NCBI RefSeq assembly: GCF_000742835.1
Contig: NZ_CP008941.1
Location: forward strand, 1,073,001-1,137,000
Reading direction: 5' to 3'
DNA from: Candidatus Paracaedibacter acanthamoebae
Lineage (GTDB): Bacteria > Pseudomonadota > Alphaproteobacteria > Paracaedibacterales > Paracaedibacteraceae
Length of the DNA stretch: 64,000 bases
The notes under the pieces are model-generated. The model made no database searches, was not told the origin of the DNA, and saw only the letters and a list, made by a program, of their open reading frames with translations. Below, in pieces: positions 18,954 through 28,548 of this stretch (the first letter of the stretch is position 1; each line of letters opens with the position of its first letter). A program made the position numbers and the translations under genes.

Positions 18954-19242
18954 CGGCACCCTTGTAGGCGTTGCCCCAATGGCCAGAGAAAGTGGTCAAT
19001 TTAAAGGGCGCCGCCTAATTACAGGGGATCGAACATCTGTAAGATGTGTTCTTTATATGGCAACTATGATAGATTTGCAATATAATCCTCCCATCAAAGT
19101 CTTTTACCATAATTTAAAAACGAAAGGGAAACCAACAAAGGTTGCCATTACGGCGTCGATAAAAAAATGATTACAATCCTAAATCAAATGGTTATGCATA
19201 AGAACTCTTGGAAAGTGAAACCTATCTCAGAAAATCCTTGAT
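18954..19242 (+). pseudogene. IS110-family transposase, C-terminal remnant
   Basis: The stretch starting GTLVGVAPMARESGQFKGRR is the conserved C-terminal Transposase_20 region of IS110 transposases, with RTSVRCVLYMATM and NPPIKVFYHNLKTKGKP. The frame breaks at an A7 run (19162-19168); after a -1 shift it continues as KKMITILNQMVMHKNSW to a stop near 19242. The N-terminal half is absent. It is unlike the second IS110 remnant at 54548. Confidence 0.8.
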
Positions 19243-19352
19243 TTTAAACTTGCAGATCAAGACGGTTGCTATATCTTAGGAGCTATACTCTACTGTCAGG
19301 TTTTATAGGGGCTACTCCACAGCCATAGAACCCTAAATATATTGACATCTAA

Positions 19353-20243
19353 GAGACTGTGTGAGAAGTTATGAAAGGAGACTTTTTCTTCTAAGCATGA
19401 GACGAATCATCGCTAAATAAATAAAGCCTTCTGCTGTTTGAGTGTGAAGTTCATAATCTTTGCTTAGTCTTCTATTTTTATTAAGCCATGCAAAAGTTCG
19501 CTCAACAATCCACCGTTTTGGTAAAAGGTTGAACCCATGTTTATTAGAACGCTTAACAATCGTTAAGGTCCAGCCTGTTCGCTGCTTAAGAGTCTCAATA
19601 AAATTGTGCCCTTCATAACCACCGTCACCATACATGTGAGATAAGCAAGGTAGAAAAGATCGTTTTCCTTCCAATAGATAAAAAGCCCCTTTGCGGTCAG
19701 AAATATCAGCTGGCAATACTATTAAGGAAAGAATAAACCCTAAAGTGTCTACAAGAATATGGCGCTTGCGTCCCTTTACCTTTTTACCACCATCATATCC
19801 GTATAGCCCCTTTTTTCTGTGGTTTTTACGCTTTGAGAATCCATAATCCCAATTGTTGAATGCTCATGTTTTTGGGAGTTTTTACGAGCAGTTGACCGTA
19901 ATTCTTCATGGATTTTGAACCACACCCCTTCTAATCTCCATCGACGAAAATAATAGTGAACAGTGCCCCAAGGGGGAAAGTTTTTGGGCAGCATCCGCCA
20001 TTGGCAACCTGTCTTTAACAAGTAGAAAATTGCATTGAGGGTATGACGGACATTAACTCGTCTTGGGCGGCCGCCTGGTCTACTGGGAGGAATCATCGGA
20101 GAGATTATAGACCACTCTTGATCACTTAAATCACTTTCATAAATTTTCTTCACTGCAGAGCTCCTTTTATTTGCTCTGCTAAGCTAGCAATCCTATTGGC
20201 GCTTATATACATTAATCCTTTCTACTACTTCTCACACAGTCTC
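19353..20243 (-). mobile_element. IS5-family (IS427-like) insertion sequence
   Basis: Inverted repeats GAGACTGTGTGAGAAGT bound an 891-bp element. TAA is duplicated on both sides (19350-19352 and 20244-20246), in line with the short target duplications of the IS427 group. Confidence 0.9.
19369..20153 (-). CDS. IS5/IS427-type transposase in two frames
   Basis: The first frame (20153-19776) has the N-terminal YESDLSDQEWSIISPMIPPS region and the first Asp in GIMDSQSVKTT. The second frame carries YDGGKKVKGRKRHILVDTLG and then (19716-19369) YGDGGYEGHNF with the second Asp and RWIVERTFAWLNKNRRL with the Glu. The frames join by a -1 shift on the run GAAAAAAGGGG near 19806. IS427-group elements commonly use such a shift, so the element is likely functional. 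Confidence 0.9.
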
Positions 20244-20265
20244 TAAGACGGTAGCATCAGAACCG

Positions 20266-20478
20266 TTAAAATATGTTAGAATTAGGATCCATTAATTTTT
20301 TTAAACTGCGGGGTCTCATGTCAACCCAAATTTCTTTAATATATTTTAAACATTCTTCTCTTGTTCCCTCTTTTCCTGTGGCGGTCCATCCTAATGGAAT
20401 AGCCTTAGAATTAGGCCAAATTGAATATTGATCCTCTATACTGACTACAACTTTCCATGATTCACAATGTTCAAACAT
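20266..20478 (-). CDS. MbtH-like NRPS accessory protein
   Basis: The 70-residue protein has the family pattern: an N-terminal aromatic strand (WKVVVSIEDQYSIWP), the A-domain-contact residues S and W in QYSIWP, PLGWTATGKEG, and the C-terminal YIKEIWVDMRPRSLKKLM. MbtH proteins bind NRPS adenylation domains and increase solubility and activity. It is intact, unlike its neighbours, and most likely serves the NRPS at 1-5702. It is preceded on the same strand by the PPTase and exporter genes and is followed by an IS5-family element only about 20 bp downstream of its stop. Confidence 0.95.
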   Translation of the reverse strand: MFEHCESWKVVVSIEDQYSIWPNSKAIPLGWTATGKEGTREECLKYIKEIWVDMRPRSLKKLMDPNSNIF

Positions 20479-20572
20479 AACAGCTCCTTACTTTATTCTT
20501 AAGAATTATGCTCATAAAGTGTTTGCATGTAAACAATGAATTTTACAATATAAGCAAAACATGCTTGAAATC

Positions 20573-21450
20573 TTACATACCTATCCACTCCCTTTTGGAA
20601 AGGGCTATTTTGGATTCCAAGTACTCTTCACTCCAAGAGTAATATAATGGACGCAATAAAGCCCCATGAACATACAAAGCACTCGCATATCCAGGGAGGA
20701 GGTCAAAACAATAGAGGTTTGACACCTTGTCTTCTGTTCTCATTTGTTTAATGCTTGCTTTAAAATTAAGCGCAAATTCTTCTTGGTCCTCAAACCACCC
20801 CTTTCCTAATGCTTTTAAGAAAGCTTCTTTAGATACCCAACGTGTAAAAAAAATTTTACTTTATCTTCAATGTCGAGCCCCTTCCAATAGTTGAATTCTG
20901 AGTTAGAAAATATGGAACTCCCCATATATTCTAGATCCAGGCTTTTATCTATGAATTCTAAATCAATACCAACTTCACAAGTGCGTGCGATAGCATATAA
21001 AGCATAGCTTCTTGAATGTGATACATTAAAATATAAATATTTTTTAGGTAATAAGTATGGTTTCCCCCAGGCGCCATATGCAATTTCTATTCTTTCTGGT
21101 GTTTCTTCTATGTATTTAGCTAACAGACACCTCAAAATACCTCGTGCCATGATGAATTGGTTCTGATCTTTGGAAAATCTAAAGCTCTTAGCTCGTTCAC
21201 GCTCATCCTCTGAAAGAATCGAAAGAAAATAAGCGATATCCCTCTCTCCTCCTAGCAAAGAAGCTGACCATATATGAACCTCATCTGATTTAAGTTGTGA
21301 GTACTCTGCTGAGTTAACATGAGAGCTAATGCTCATCCTATGAGATCCTTTTGTAACAAGTAACTCCTGTTTTGTTCGGCTTAATTTTCCTAACTGGTTA
21401 GCGTATGATGGGGTTGAATCAATTGTTTCCATGTCAGATATATTATTCAT
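20573..21450 (-). pseudogene. 4'-phosphopantetheinyl transferase (Sfp type), frameshifted
   Basis: The enzyme converts apo carrier domains to the holo form by adding phosphopantetheine from CoA. The first frame (21450-20815) shows FSKDQNQFIMARGILRCLLA, KPYLLPKKYLYFNVSHS, and VGIDLEFID with the Mg-binding D-x-E. At a T8 run (A8 on the plus strand, 20846-20853) the frame is lost. One added T, or loss of two, restores TRWVSKEAFLKALGKG, the conserved W-x-x-KEA motif, which continues to a stop at 20573. The restored length of about 290 residues is normal for a full-length PPTase. It begins 25 bp after the ABC exporter gene. It may be inactive, rescued by slippage, or a sequencing error. Confidence 0.9.
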
Positions 21451-21475
21451 GAAGTCCTCAGTTAACTTTAAGCTA

Positions 21476-23255
21476 CTATAGGGGCTTTATAAGCTTGGTC
21501 ATGTGTCCTGCATAGAGCAGCATAAATACCGTTTTTTTTAAAAGAGACATGTGTGTGCCCCTTTCTTCTACAACTCCATCATGCAGAACTAAGATTTCAT
21601 CCACATTGATGACTGTTGATAGGCGATGTGCGATAATGATGGATGTTGAGTTTTTAAGGATAGGGGCTATGTTTTTCATGATGGTGGCTTCCGTAGAAAG
21701 ATCCAAAGAGGAAGTTGCCTCGTACAAAAATATATAAAGAAGGACGTTTTAGAAGTACCCTTGCAATCGCTATTCTTTGCTTTTCACCTCCAGAGAGCTT
21801 TAAACCTCTTTCTCCTACAACAGTATCATAATGATGAGGCAACTTTTTCAAGACAGACTCAAGTTGAGCGAGCTCAATAACTTCCTCCACCTCTTCCTTA
21901 GAAGCATTGGGGCGTGCATAAAGAATGTTTTCATAAATACTTGTATTAAAAAGCGTTATATCCTGGGGAACAATTCCGAGTAATTTATATAAGCTTTCTG
22001 TTGATAGAGTTTGAATATCCTTATTATTAATAAGAATATTTCCTGAATTTATATCATAAAAATTGAAAAGAAGATTTGAAATTGTTGATTTTCCTGATCC
22101 TGTTTCTCCCACAATTCCAATTGTTTTTCCTGCAGGTAGGTGAAAATTAAGGTCTTTAAGAACTAACCGCGAAGGATCATAGCCAAAAGAAACGTTTTCA
22201 AATTTAATGCTCTCAAGTTTTTCTATCGATTGATAGTCTTTTTCCGTATGTCGAGAATTTTTAGGTTTAGCATTGTAAATTTCCATTATACCGGTAAGTT
22301 CATTAAGTCCTCTTCTGATGCTTCTTGCTATAGCTCCCATATGACTCAAAGGAGCGGCGAATTGCAGAACATACCCATTGATGAGCACAAAATCACTTAC
22401 ATTGTAAATGTTTAGTAAGGTCTGTTTTCCTGCCGTATATGTAAATATAATCAATCCTAATCCTATAATTAGGTTTTGTCCAATCCGAACAAACTCCATA
22501 CTTGAAATATATTGAACTAGAAGCTTCTCCCTCTTTTTAAGATAGAGATTACATTTAAATATTTCATGATCTTTATTATTAAAGTATTTAACACTCGCAA
22601 AGTTCAAAAGACTATCGACAATATTAGCATTTGTTTTAGATCGCTGCTCATTGCTTAAGATTTGCAAATAAGAAACCCATTCCGTAGCATACAACGTAAA
22701 TATAACAAAAACAGTAGCTATAAAGAGTAATATGAAACCATAGATGATCCCATAGAAATAATATAAAATCATGCCCGCTAAAAATAGCTCTATGATTGTA
22801 GGAATAACAAATAAAAACAAACCCCAAAAAACCTCTGGAAATCCCTGTTGAGCGCGCTCTAAAGCATTGGTAAGAACACCTGTTTTTCTATCTAAATGAA
22901 ACTTCATAGGTAAAGAGTGTAAATGGTCAAATAGCTTAGAACAAAAGAGACGGATACTGCCTTCTAGAGGTCTGATCATGATAATTTGTCTCACATTTTG
23001 GATAGTTTGGGACAGTATCCAGATAACCCCATAGGCCACTAGTAATAGAGTGAGCTGATGAGTCATGCTTTTATCAGGAGAGGTTAGTTTTGATACAATC
23101 TCTTTTAAAACAATAGGAATACTGAGATCGAGAACAATTGAGACAAAAATCAAGCCACAGGAAATAAGAAATAAACTCCGTATTTTTTCTCCTTTAGTCC
23201 ATAAAAAAGGGAATGTTTCCTTTATAATACGTAAGTTTTTGAATTTTTCTTGCAT
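21476..23255 (-). pseudogene. ABC transporter, MsbA/ATM1-like half-transporter, frameshifted
   Basis: The first frame (23255-21654) has about six membrane segments (residues 20-300) and a nucleotide-binding domain with Walker A GIVGETGSGKSTIS and signature LSGGEKQRIAIARV. At Walker B the frame breaks: it reads LYIFVRGNF, while the neighbouring frame reads [17 protein letters not shown], the D-loop, followed by [10 protein letters not shown] with the H-loop. Removing the T from GTAC at about 21723 restores F-D-E-A-T-S-S-L-D. Such homodimeric exporters often export NRPS products. It is in line with the PPTase and MbtH genes on the same strand, so it is likely the exporter of the peptide. Confidence 0.9.
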
Positions 23256-23455
23256 GTGTTCTACTAATTTTGAGTTTAAGCTTCTTAAACTTAAGACAAC
23301 TGCATATAACCTTCCGAGAAAAAAACTTTACAAGAAATTAAAAGGGTTGAAAAGAAATAAGATGAGGGAAAATCAAAAATTATTACATCTCATCACCCTT
23401 TTTTTTATCATGCATTCCTGTAGATATATTGCTGATTTAAGATCTAGACCCTTTG

Positions 23456-24211
23456 ATGACGAGTGAATGCAGTTTGTATTTAGAATATAAGAAGAATCCT
23501 AATGCTGCCCTAAGACTCTTTTGCTTTCATCATTCTGCGGGAGGTGCTTCTGCCTATTATCCTTGGATAGAGAGTCTGTTTCCTAATATTGAAATGGTTG
23601 CTATTCAATTCTCAGGGAGAGAGACTAGGTTTATCGAACCACTAAATAACGATTTAAAAAATATTGTTGCTGAATTAAGTAAAAGATTTGAACTGTATAA
23701 GGATAACCCTTTTTTTGTGTTTGGACATAGCTTGGGTGCTTTGGTCTCATTTGAATTTATTAAGTCCGTTACTCATCTATAATCTATTCACCCTCGTCAT
23801 ATGATAGTTTCAGCTAAGAGAGTCCCTCATCTGCCTTTCGGGATGAAGAACCTAAGCTATTTAGATAATAAAAATTTAAAACAATAATTGAAAATCTATA
23901 ACGGTATAGACGAATATGTACTCAATAATGAGGAGCTTCTAGATTTGGTTTTACCGATCGTAAAAAGTGATTTTAGCATCTCTGAAAATTATAGGCATTT
24001 AAATTCGAAGCCAATTCCCTGTGACATTTTAGCTCTTTCAGGTGATCAAGATCCAACAGTGAGTCAAGAAGAAATGTTGGCGTGGGAGAAACATCCAACG
24101 GGAAAATTTGAGCATGTAGTATTTTCTGGAAAGCACTTTTTTATAAAAGGTTATCAAGAAGAAATTTTAAAAATTATTAATCAGATTGGAGATAATCACA
24201 CTCAAATGTGA
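23456..24211 (+). pseudogene. Type II thioesterase (NRPS editing), two in-frame stops
   Basis: The alpha/beta hydrolase frame starts at ATG 23456 and shows LFCFHHSAGGASAYYPWI, the nucleophile elbow FGHSLGALVSFE, then SAKRVPHLP, the Asp loop LSGDQDPTVSQEEM and the final His in FSGKHFFI. TAA codons at 23780-23782 and 23885-23887 interrupt the same frame, so the gene is split into 109- and 107-residue parts. Type II thioesterases remove misprimed or stalled acyl groups from carrier domains. It diverges from the exporter gene, with a 200-bp gap that may hold both promoters. An intact copy would be about 250 residues. Confidence 0.9.
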
Positions 24212-24260
24212 ATTATAAAGGTTAAGAATTTGGCTGTTTTTGTTATGAAAATTGAGACTT

Positions 24261-24296
24261 AGGTTGACAATTTTAGTATAAAAGATTTGTCAACCT
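24261..24296. repeat. Inverted repeat just upstream of IS481-A transposase
   Basis: AGGTTGACAA and TTGTCAACCT form a perfect 10-bp inverted repeat with a 16-base spacer. The right arm ends immediately before the ribosome site of the transposase. One arm is the terminal repeat itself, so transposase binding could repress its own promoter. Confidence 0.7.
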
Positions 24297-25198
24297 AGGA
24301 GGTTTTCATGACTCACACAAGAAAAGAACAACAAGATATTGATCGTAAGCTCAAAGTTTTGAAATATGCGGATACAATAAAAAATATCTCAAAAGCATGT
24401 CGCTACTTTGGTGTATCAAGAGAGGCCTTTTATCAATGGAAAAGAGCTTATCTTCAAGGAGGTGAAAAAGGCCTTATTAATAGTAAACCTTGTCCTGAAA
24501 ATCTTACTTTGCGCATCCCTGCTGATATTGAAGAAAAAATTATTTATTTAAGGACAAATTATCATCTAGGGCAACAACGTATTTCCTGGTATTTAATGCG
24601 CTATCATAATATTAAGGTTTCCTCTAGTGGCGTTTACAGCGTTTTAAAGAGAAATTCTCTTAATCGATTGCCGGCTAATCAAAGAAAAAGATCCCTTAAA
24701 GCTTTCAAACGTTATGAAAAGCAAGTCCCTGGCCACAGAATTCAGGTTGACGTAAAGTTTCTAGACTTACAGACTCCTCAAGGAACTAAAATAAGGCGAT
24801 ATCAATATACAGCTATAGATGATGCGATACGTGCCCGGGTCTTAAAGATTTATGAACGTCATACTCAAAAAAATGCCATTGATTTAGTTGATTACTTTAC
24901 TAAGCGATTTCCTTTTCGTATTCATACCATTCAAACAGATAATGGTCATGAGTTTCAATCTCAATTTCATTGGCATTGTGAGGATTTAGGAATAAGGCAT
25001 GTCTATATCAAACCCCGATCTCCCCACCTTAATGGCAAGGTGGAGCGATCTCATGGAACTGATCAGCAAGAATTTTATCAGCTTATCAATTTTACAGACG
25101 ATATTGATATTCGTAAAAAGCTGCAAGAATGGGAGAAATTTTACAATTGTCATCTGGATTAGTTCTGACGTGATCTGACACTGCACTTGAAAAAAGTA

Positions 25199-25254
25199 AG
25201 GTTACCCGTTTTGATAGTTATGTTGAGTAAATATCAAAACATAAGGGGTAACCC
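25199..25254. repeat. Inverted repeat before the IS481-B transposase start
   Basis: GGTTACCC plus TTTTGATA pairs with TATCAAAA plus GGGTAACC around a short spacer. It ends at the ATG of the transposase at 25256 and would hide the ribosome site in the transcript. Confidence 0.65.
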
Positions 25255-25255
25255 T

Positions 25256-26302
25256 ATGTATCAATGTAATGAAAAAATAATCAGAAACAAAGTAGGTTTG
25301 TTAAATTTAGCTGAAGAACTTGGCAACGTTTCGAAAGCTTGCAAAGTAATGGGCTTATCCCGAGACACTTTTTATTGGTACAAAGCGGCTGCGGAAGAAG
25401 GTGGAGTTCAGGCTCTCTTCGATAAAAGTAGGCGCCAACCTAACTTAAAAAACAGAGTGGATGAAGTGACTGAAAAGGCTGTTTTTGATTTTGCTATTGA
25501 GTTTCCAGCCTATGGTCAATTGCGGGCAAGTAATGAGCTGCGCAAGCAAGGAATTTTTGTTTCCCCCAGTGGTGTTAGGTGTATTTGGGTACGCAATAAT
25601 TTGGGCTCAATGAAGCAACGACTCAAAGAATTGGAGAAGAAATCCGCTGAAGAAAATTTTGTCTTAACAGAAGCTCAAGTAGCAGCTTTAGAAAAGAAGA
25701 AAGAGGATGATTTTGCTTGCGGTGAAATAGAAACAGCTCACCCTGGCTATTTAGGATCGCAAGATACTTTCTACGTGGGCACGTTAAAAGGTGTTGGGCG
25801 AGTCTATCAACAAACTTTTGTTGACACTTACTCCAAAGTGGCGCATTGCAAGCTTTATACTACAAAAACACCCATTACAGCCGCAGATCTGTTGAATGAC
25901 AGAGTCCTTCCTTTTATGGAAGAGCATGGTGTTGGGTTATTGCGAGTCCTAACAGACCGTGGCACCGAATACTGTGGCAAAGTTGACCAACATGATTATG
26001 AGCTCTATCTAGCTATTAATGATATTGAGCATACCAAGACAAAGGCTCAGTCGCCTCAAACCAATGGAATTTGTGAAAGGTTCCATCGAACCATTCTCAA
26101 TGAATTTTACCAGATTACATTTCGTAAAAAGATTTATGCCTCGATTGATGAGCTGCAAAAAGATCTAGACAGCTGGCTAGAATATTATAATAATCAACGA
26201 ACTCACCAAGGAAAAATGTGCTGTGGACGAACACCCATGGAAACATTACTTGATGGGAAATCTATCTGGCAGGAGAAAGTTGCTAATCTCAACTTAATCT
26301 GA
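25256..26302 (+). CDS. IS481-family transposase (element B)
   Basis: The intact 348-residue protein starts at MYQCNEK (ATG 25256, AAGGGG site just upstream); an earlier ATG at 25187 lies in the terminal region. It has an HTH (KACKVMGLSRDTFYWYK) and an rve integrase core with RVLTDRGTEYCG (Asp) and SPQTNGICERFHRT (Glu), and the first Asp in QTFVDTYSKVAHCK. The C-terminal EYYNNQRTHQGKMCCGRTP is typical of this subgroup. It appears active. Confidence 0.95.
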   Translation: MYQCNEKIIRNKVGLLNLAEELGNVSKACKVMGLSRDTFYWYKAAAEEGGVQALFDKSRRQPNLKNRVDEVTEKAVFDFAIEFPAYGQLRASNELRKQGIFVSPSGVRCIWVRNNLGSMKQRLKELEKKSAEENFVLTEAQVAALEKKKEDDFACGEIETAHPGYLGSQDTFYVGTLKGVGRVYQQTFVDTYSKVAHCKLYTTKTPITAADLLNDRVLPFMEEHGVGLLRVLTDRGTEYCGKVDQHDYELYLAINDIEHTKTKAQSPQTNGICERFHRTILNEFYQITFRKKIYASIDELQKDLDSWLEYYNNQRTHQGKMCCGRTPMETLLDGKSIWQEKVANLNLI

Positions 26303-26482
26303 CAGTAAATAGGCATAGCTCAAAATGGGTAACTGTCAGATTAAGTCTTAGCTTTTACATGTCATCGCCCTCATTCTGCCCTTAAAGGAAAGACGCCTTT
26401 TGAAGTTCTCAAAGAAAAACTTATCTGATATGATCAAATTCTCTTGTCAACCCTAGTTAAGAGACACACAATTCTAGTTGAT

Positions 26483-27444
26483 TCACGCCATTGCAACAGC
26501 AACTTTTCTTTCACCCACAAAGGATTCTCGTCCATGAGCCATAAGAATATTATCTAGGATCATGATATCTCCTTTATGCCATTTAAATTTTACTTTTTCG
26601 GAGGCATAAACTTCACGGATATGGTGTAGGACCTCATTTTCGAAAGGCATCCCGTTGCCGTACGATGCATTGCGAGGTATATTTGTTTCCCCCAGTTCTT
26701 TAATGAGAGAAACTCGAGAAGTCTCATCCAAAGAAGAAATGTGAAAAAGATGCGCTTGATTAAACCATACAGGTTCTCCACTTATGGGATGGACAAGAGT
26801 GGCTCTGCACGTTTGTCTTGTTGTTAATTCAGGAGTATCTGCTTTCCACTCGTATTCAATTTCGTTTTCTTGGCAATATTTTTCAACCTTTTCCTTTTCT
26901 TTTGTTTGAAAAACTTCTTGCCAGTTTAAATCAATTCCTTTGGTGTAGTTTCGTATATACATGACGCCGTATTCTTCAAATTTATTTTTAATGTGTGGAT
27001 CTATTTTTTTATAAACGTTTCGACTATCCGCAATAGGCGTTTCTCCTCCTTCATCTGCAACGATTATACTGAAAAAAAATATTTTTTTGGCCATGATCTA
27101 GAATAAGCATTTTCATTATGCAAAGGTATAATCCTATCAGCAGGATATTCCGTCGCAGTATATATCTTTCCTCCTAATCTTGTTCTTGGGGTTGAGCGGT
27201 ACATATAATCAAGAAGTTCAGGTGAAATAATTTGTACAATACGGTTAAATTCTGACATAGAATAAATGTTAAAATTTCTAAGAAGAACACCACCATGCTT
27301 TAATAAATAAGTTTCAAGGAGGGAATTATTTTCCTTTACCCACTCAAAAGGATTAAAAGTTGTTTTCCCTTGCGCTTCTAAAACAAGTGGTCCTTTTTCC
27401 TCTGGATTTAAAAAATGTGATTTTATATGAGAATCTGGCAACAT
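26483..27444 (-). pseudogene. SyrP-like Fe(II)/2-oxoglutarate beta-hydroxylase (TauD family), frameshifted
   Basis: The first frame (27444-27064) has LLKHGGVLLRNFNI and IPLHNENAYSRSWPKK, including the H-x-E type metal site. The second frame (27094-26483) has GGETPIADSR, YIRNYTKGIDLNWQEVFQT, VWFNQAHLFH, IPRNASYGNG, GDIMILDNILMAHGRE with the distal His, and RKVAVAMA. These are hallmarks of SyrP, the aspartyl beta-hydroxylase of syringomycin synthesis that works on carrier-bound amino acid. The frames meet at an A7-TA-T8 tract (27072-27088); adding one base restores WPKK-IFFFS. The combined length of about 320 residues is normal. With the CmlA homologue it gives this cluster two unrelated beta-hydroxylase types. 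The alternatives are a real lesion, slippage or a read error. Confidence 0.9.
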
Positions 27445-27513
27445 TTCGCTATGCCTTTTAAAGGATTGTTCGATTTTGATACTTTATCGTTATATAGATT
27501 CGATTGCAATGAG

Positions 27514-27660
27514 TTATGCCCATAGGCGGCCGCTCCTGATTTCTTCAAGTCTTTGAGCAATTCCGTCTTTGTAATTATCTTCCCAAATCACTTTAGCTAT
27601 TCTATTGTTGACTCTTAATCTTGGACTTTTTTGGTACCATGCAGGGGGTGCAGTTCCGAG
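27514..27660 (-). pseudogene. 3' end of an unidentified gene
   Basis: About 48 open codons on the minus strand read LGTAPPAWYQKSPRLRVNN, then IAKVIWEDNYKDGIAQRLEE and IRSGRLWA before a stop at 27514. The upstream side runs into the inverted istB fragment at 27657. I cannot name the family. Confidence 0.4.
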
Positions 27661-27705
27661 CTTTAAAGCGATTTGTAACGCCTGATCTGTTAATTATTGA
27701 CGACT
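27657..27705 (+). pseudogene. Inverted istB fragment
   Basis: About 45 bases encode KRFVTPDLLIIDD on the plus strand, nearly the same as the minus-strand istB stretch at 28054-28094. It is a small inverted duplication of the Walker B region of the neighbouring istB gene. Confidence 0.8.
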
Positions 27706-27768
27706 GTCATCCGCCATGGTAAATGACCCCCTATGGCACCAACCTAATTGACCCCTTTGGGCAATAAT

Positions 27769-28548
27769 TTATGGTGTTATTGTCATGTTATTTTCCTCCT
27801 TCCTTAGAGATGATATTTTGGCTGCACCTTGTCGTCTGTAGGAGTCTCCTTCCAACACAATGGCATGACTTTGACTGACCAACCGATCAAGAGCAGCATT
27901 TCCCATAGCAGCATCAGGAAACAACTCAATCCATGCTTCAATTTTACGGTTGCTCGTAAAAATAAGGCTGGAGTGTAAATGGCGTTGGGCAATGATTTCG
28001 TACAAATCTTCTGCTTGAGTAAAGGTAAGAGCAGTTAACCCAAAGTCGTCAATAATTAACAGATCAGGCGTTACGAATCGCTTTAAAGTCTTTCCCAACT
28101 ATGATCTGCTCGGCTAGCATGCATATCTCTAAACAGTTGCGCGGCTCGAATAAATCTAACCCGCTTGCCTCGACGACAGGCTTGATGACCAAGAGCTTGG
28201 GCCAGATGACTTTTGCCGGTCCCTGTAGGGCCAACAATTAAAAGCCCTTTGTTTTCCTGCAGATATTGACCCCCCGGCCAAGTCACGGATCAAATGCTGG
28301 ACTTTTAGGGGATACCTGGCCATTTCAAAAGACTCGAGGGTTTTCTCTTGCTCAAACTTGGCTTTCTTAATCCGCTCAATAAAGGCTGTGTTGTCCCGCC
28401 GTTGAATCTCATCCTGTAACAATAATTCCAACCATTCATTGTGGGACAGAGCATTCTCGCGCGCTTGGCTTAAGCGGACTTCATAGCTCTCCAGGATACC
28501 AGATAAGCGTAATCGCTTCAGACACTCTGTTAAAGAATAAAGGGTCAT
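27769..28548 (-). pseudogene. IstB-like ATP-binding protein of IS21-1, frameshifted
   Basis: The pieces 28548-28156, 28286-28083 and 28098-27769 together give a full IstB: N-terminal MTLYSLTECLKRLRLSGILE, Walker A GLLIVGPTGTGKSHLAQALG, Walker B LLIIDDFGL and sensor SLIFTSNRKIEAW. Two frame changes, near 28275 and 28095, split it. IstB is the AAA helper that selects target DNA for the IstA transposase. The gene overlaps istA by four bases, as usual in IS21. Confidence 0.85.

Larger units (their letters stand above)
25155..26359 (+). mobile_element. IS481-family element B, complete
   Basis: The ends share a long imperfect inverted repeat ending in ATCTGACA, and a 7-bp target duplication TGTCATC is present at 25148-25154 and 26360-26366. 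It lies inside the IS481-A transposase gene. Confidence 0.9.
24308..26428 (+). pseudogene. IS481-A transposase, interrupted by IS481-B
   Basis: The frame 24308-25154 has the N-terminal HTH (KACRYFGVSREAFYQWKR) and the rve-type core with Asp in HRIQVDVKFLD, Asp in IQTDNGHEF and Glu in LNGKVERSHGTD. It stops at KFYNCH. After the inserted element the missing tail CHRPHSALKGKTPFEVLKEK resumes at 26360 and ends at a stop at 26428. Removing the insert and one TGTCATC copy restores a normal protein of about 305 residues. Confidence 0.9.
24259..26455 (+). mobile_element. IS481-family element A, interrupted by element B
   Basis: Ends TAGGTTGACAA (left) and TTGTCAACCCTA (right) are inverted repeats. 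The element contains a transposase gene split by a second IS481 element at 25155-26359. Confidence 0.8.

Noticed and set aside
23065-23466. Plus-strand frame of 133 codons before the thioesterase
   Set aside because: It overlaps the 5' end of the exporter gene on the other strand and has no recognisable domain.
24261-24296. Inverted repeat considered as a riboswitch or tRNA-like element
   Set aside because: It is explained by the IS481 terminal repeat and its inner copy.
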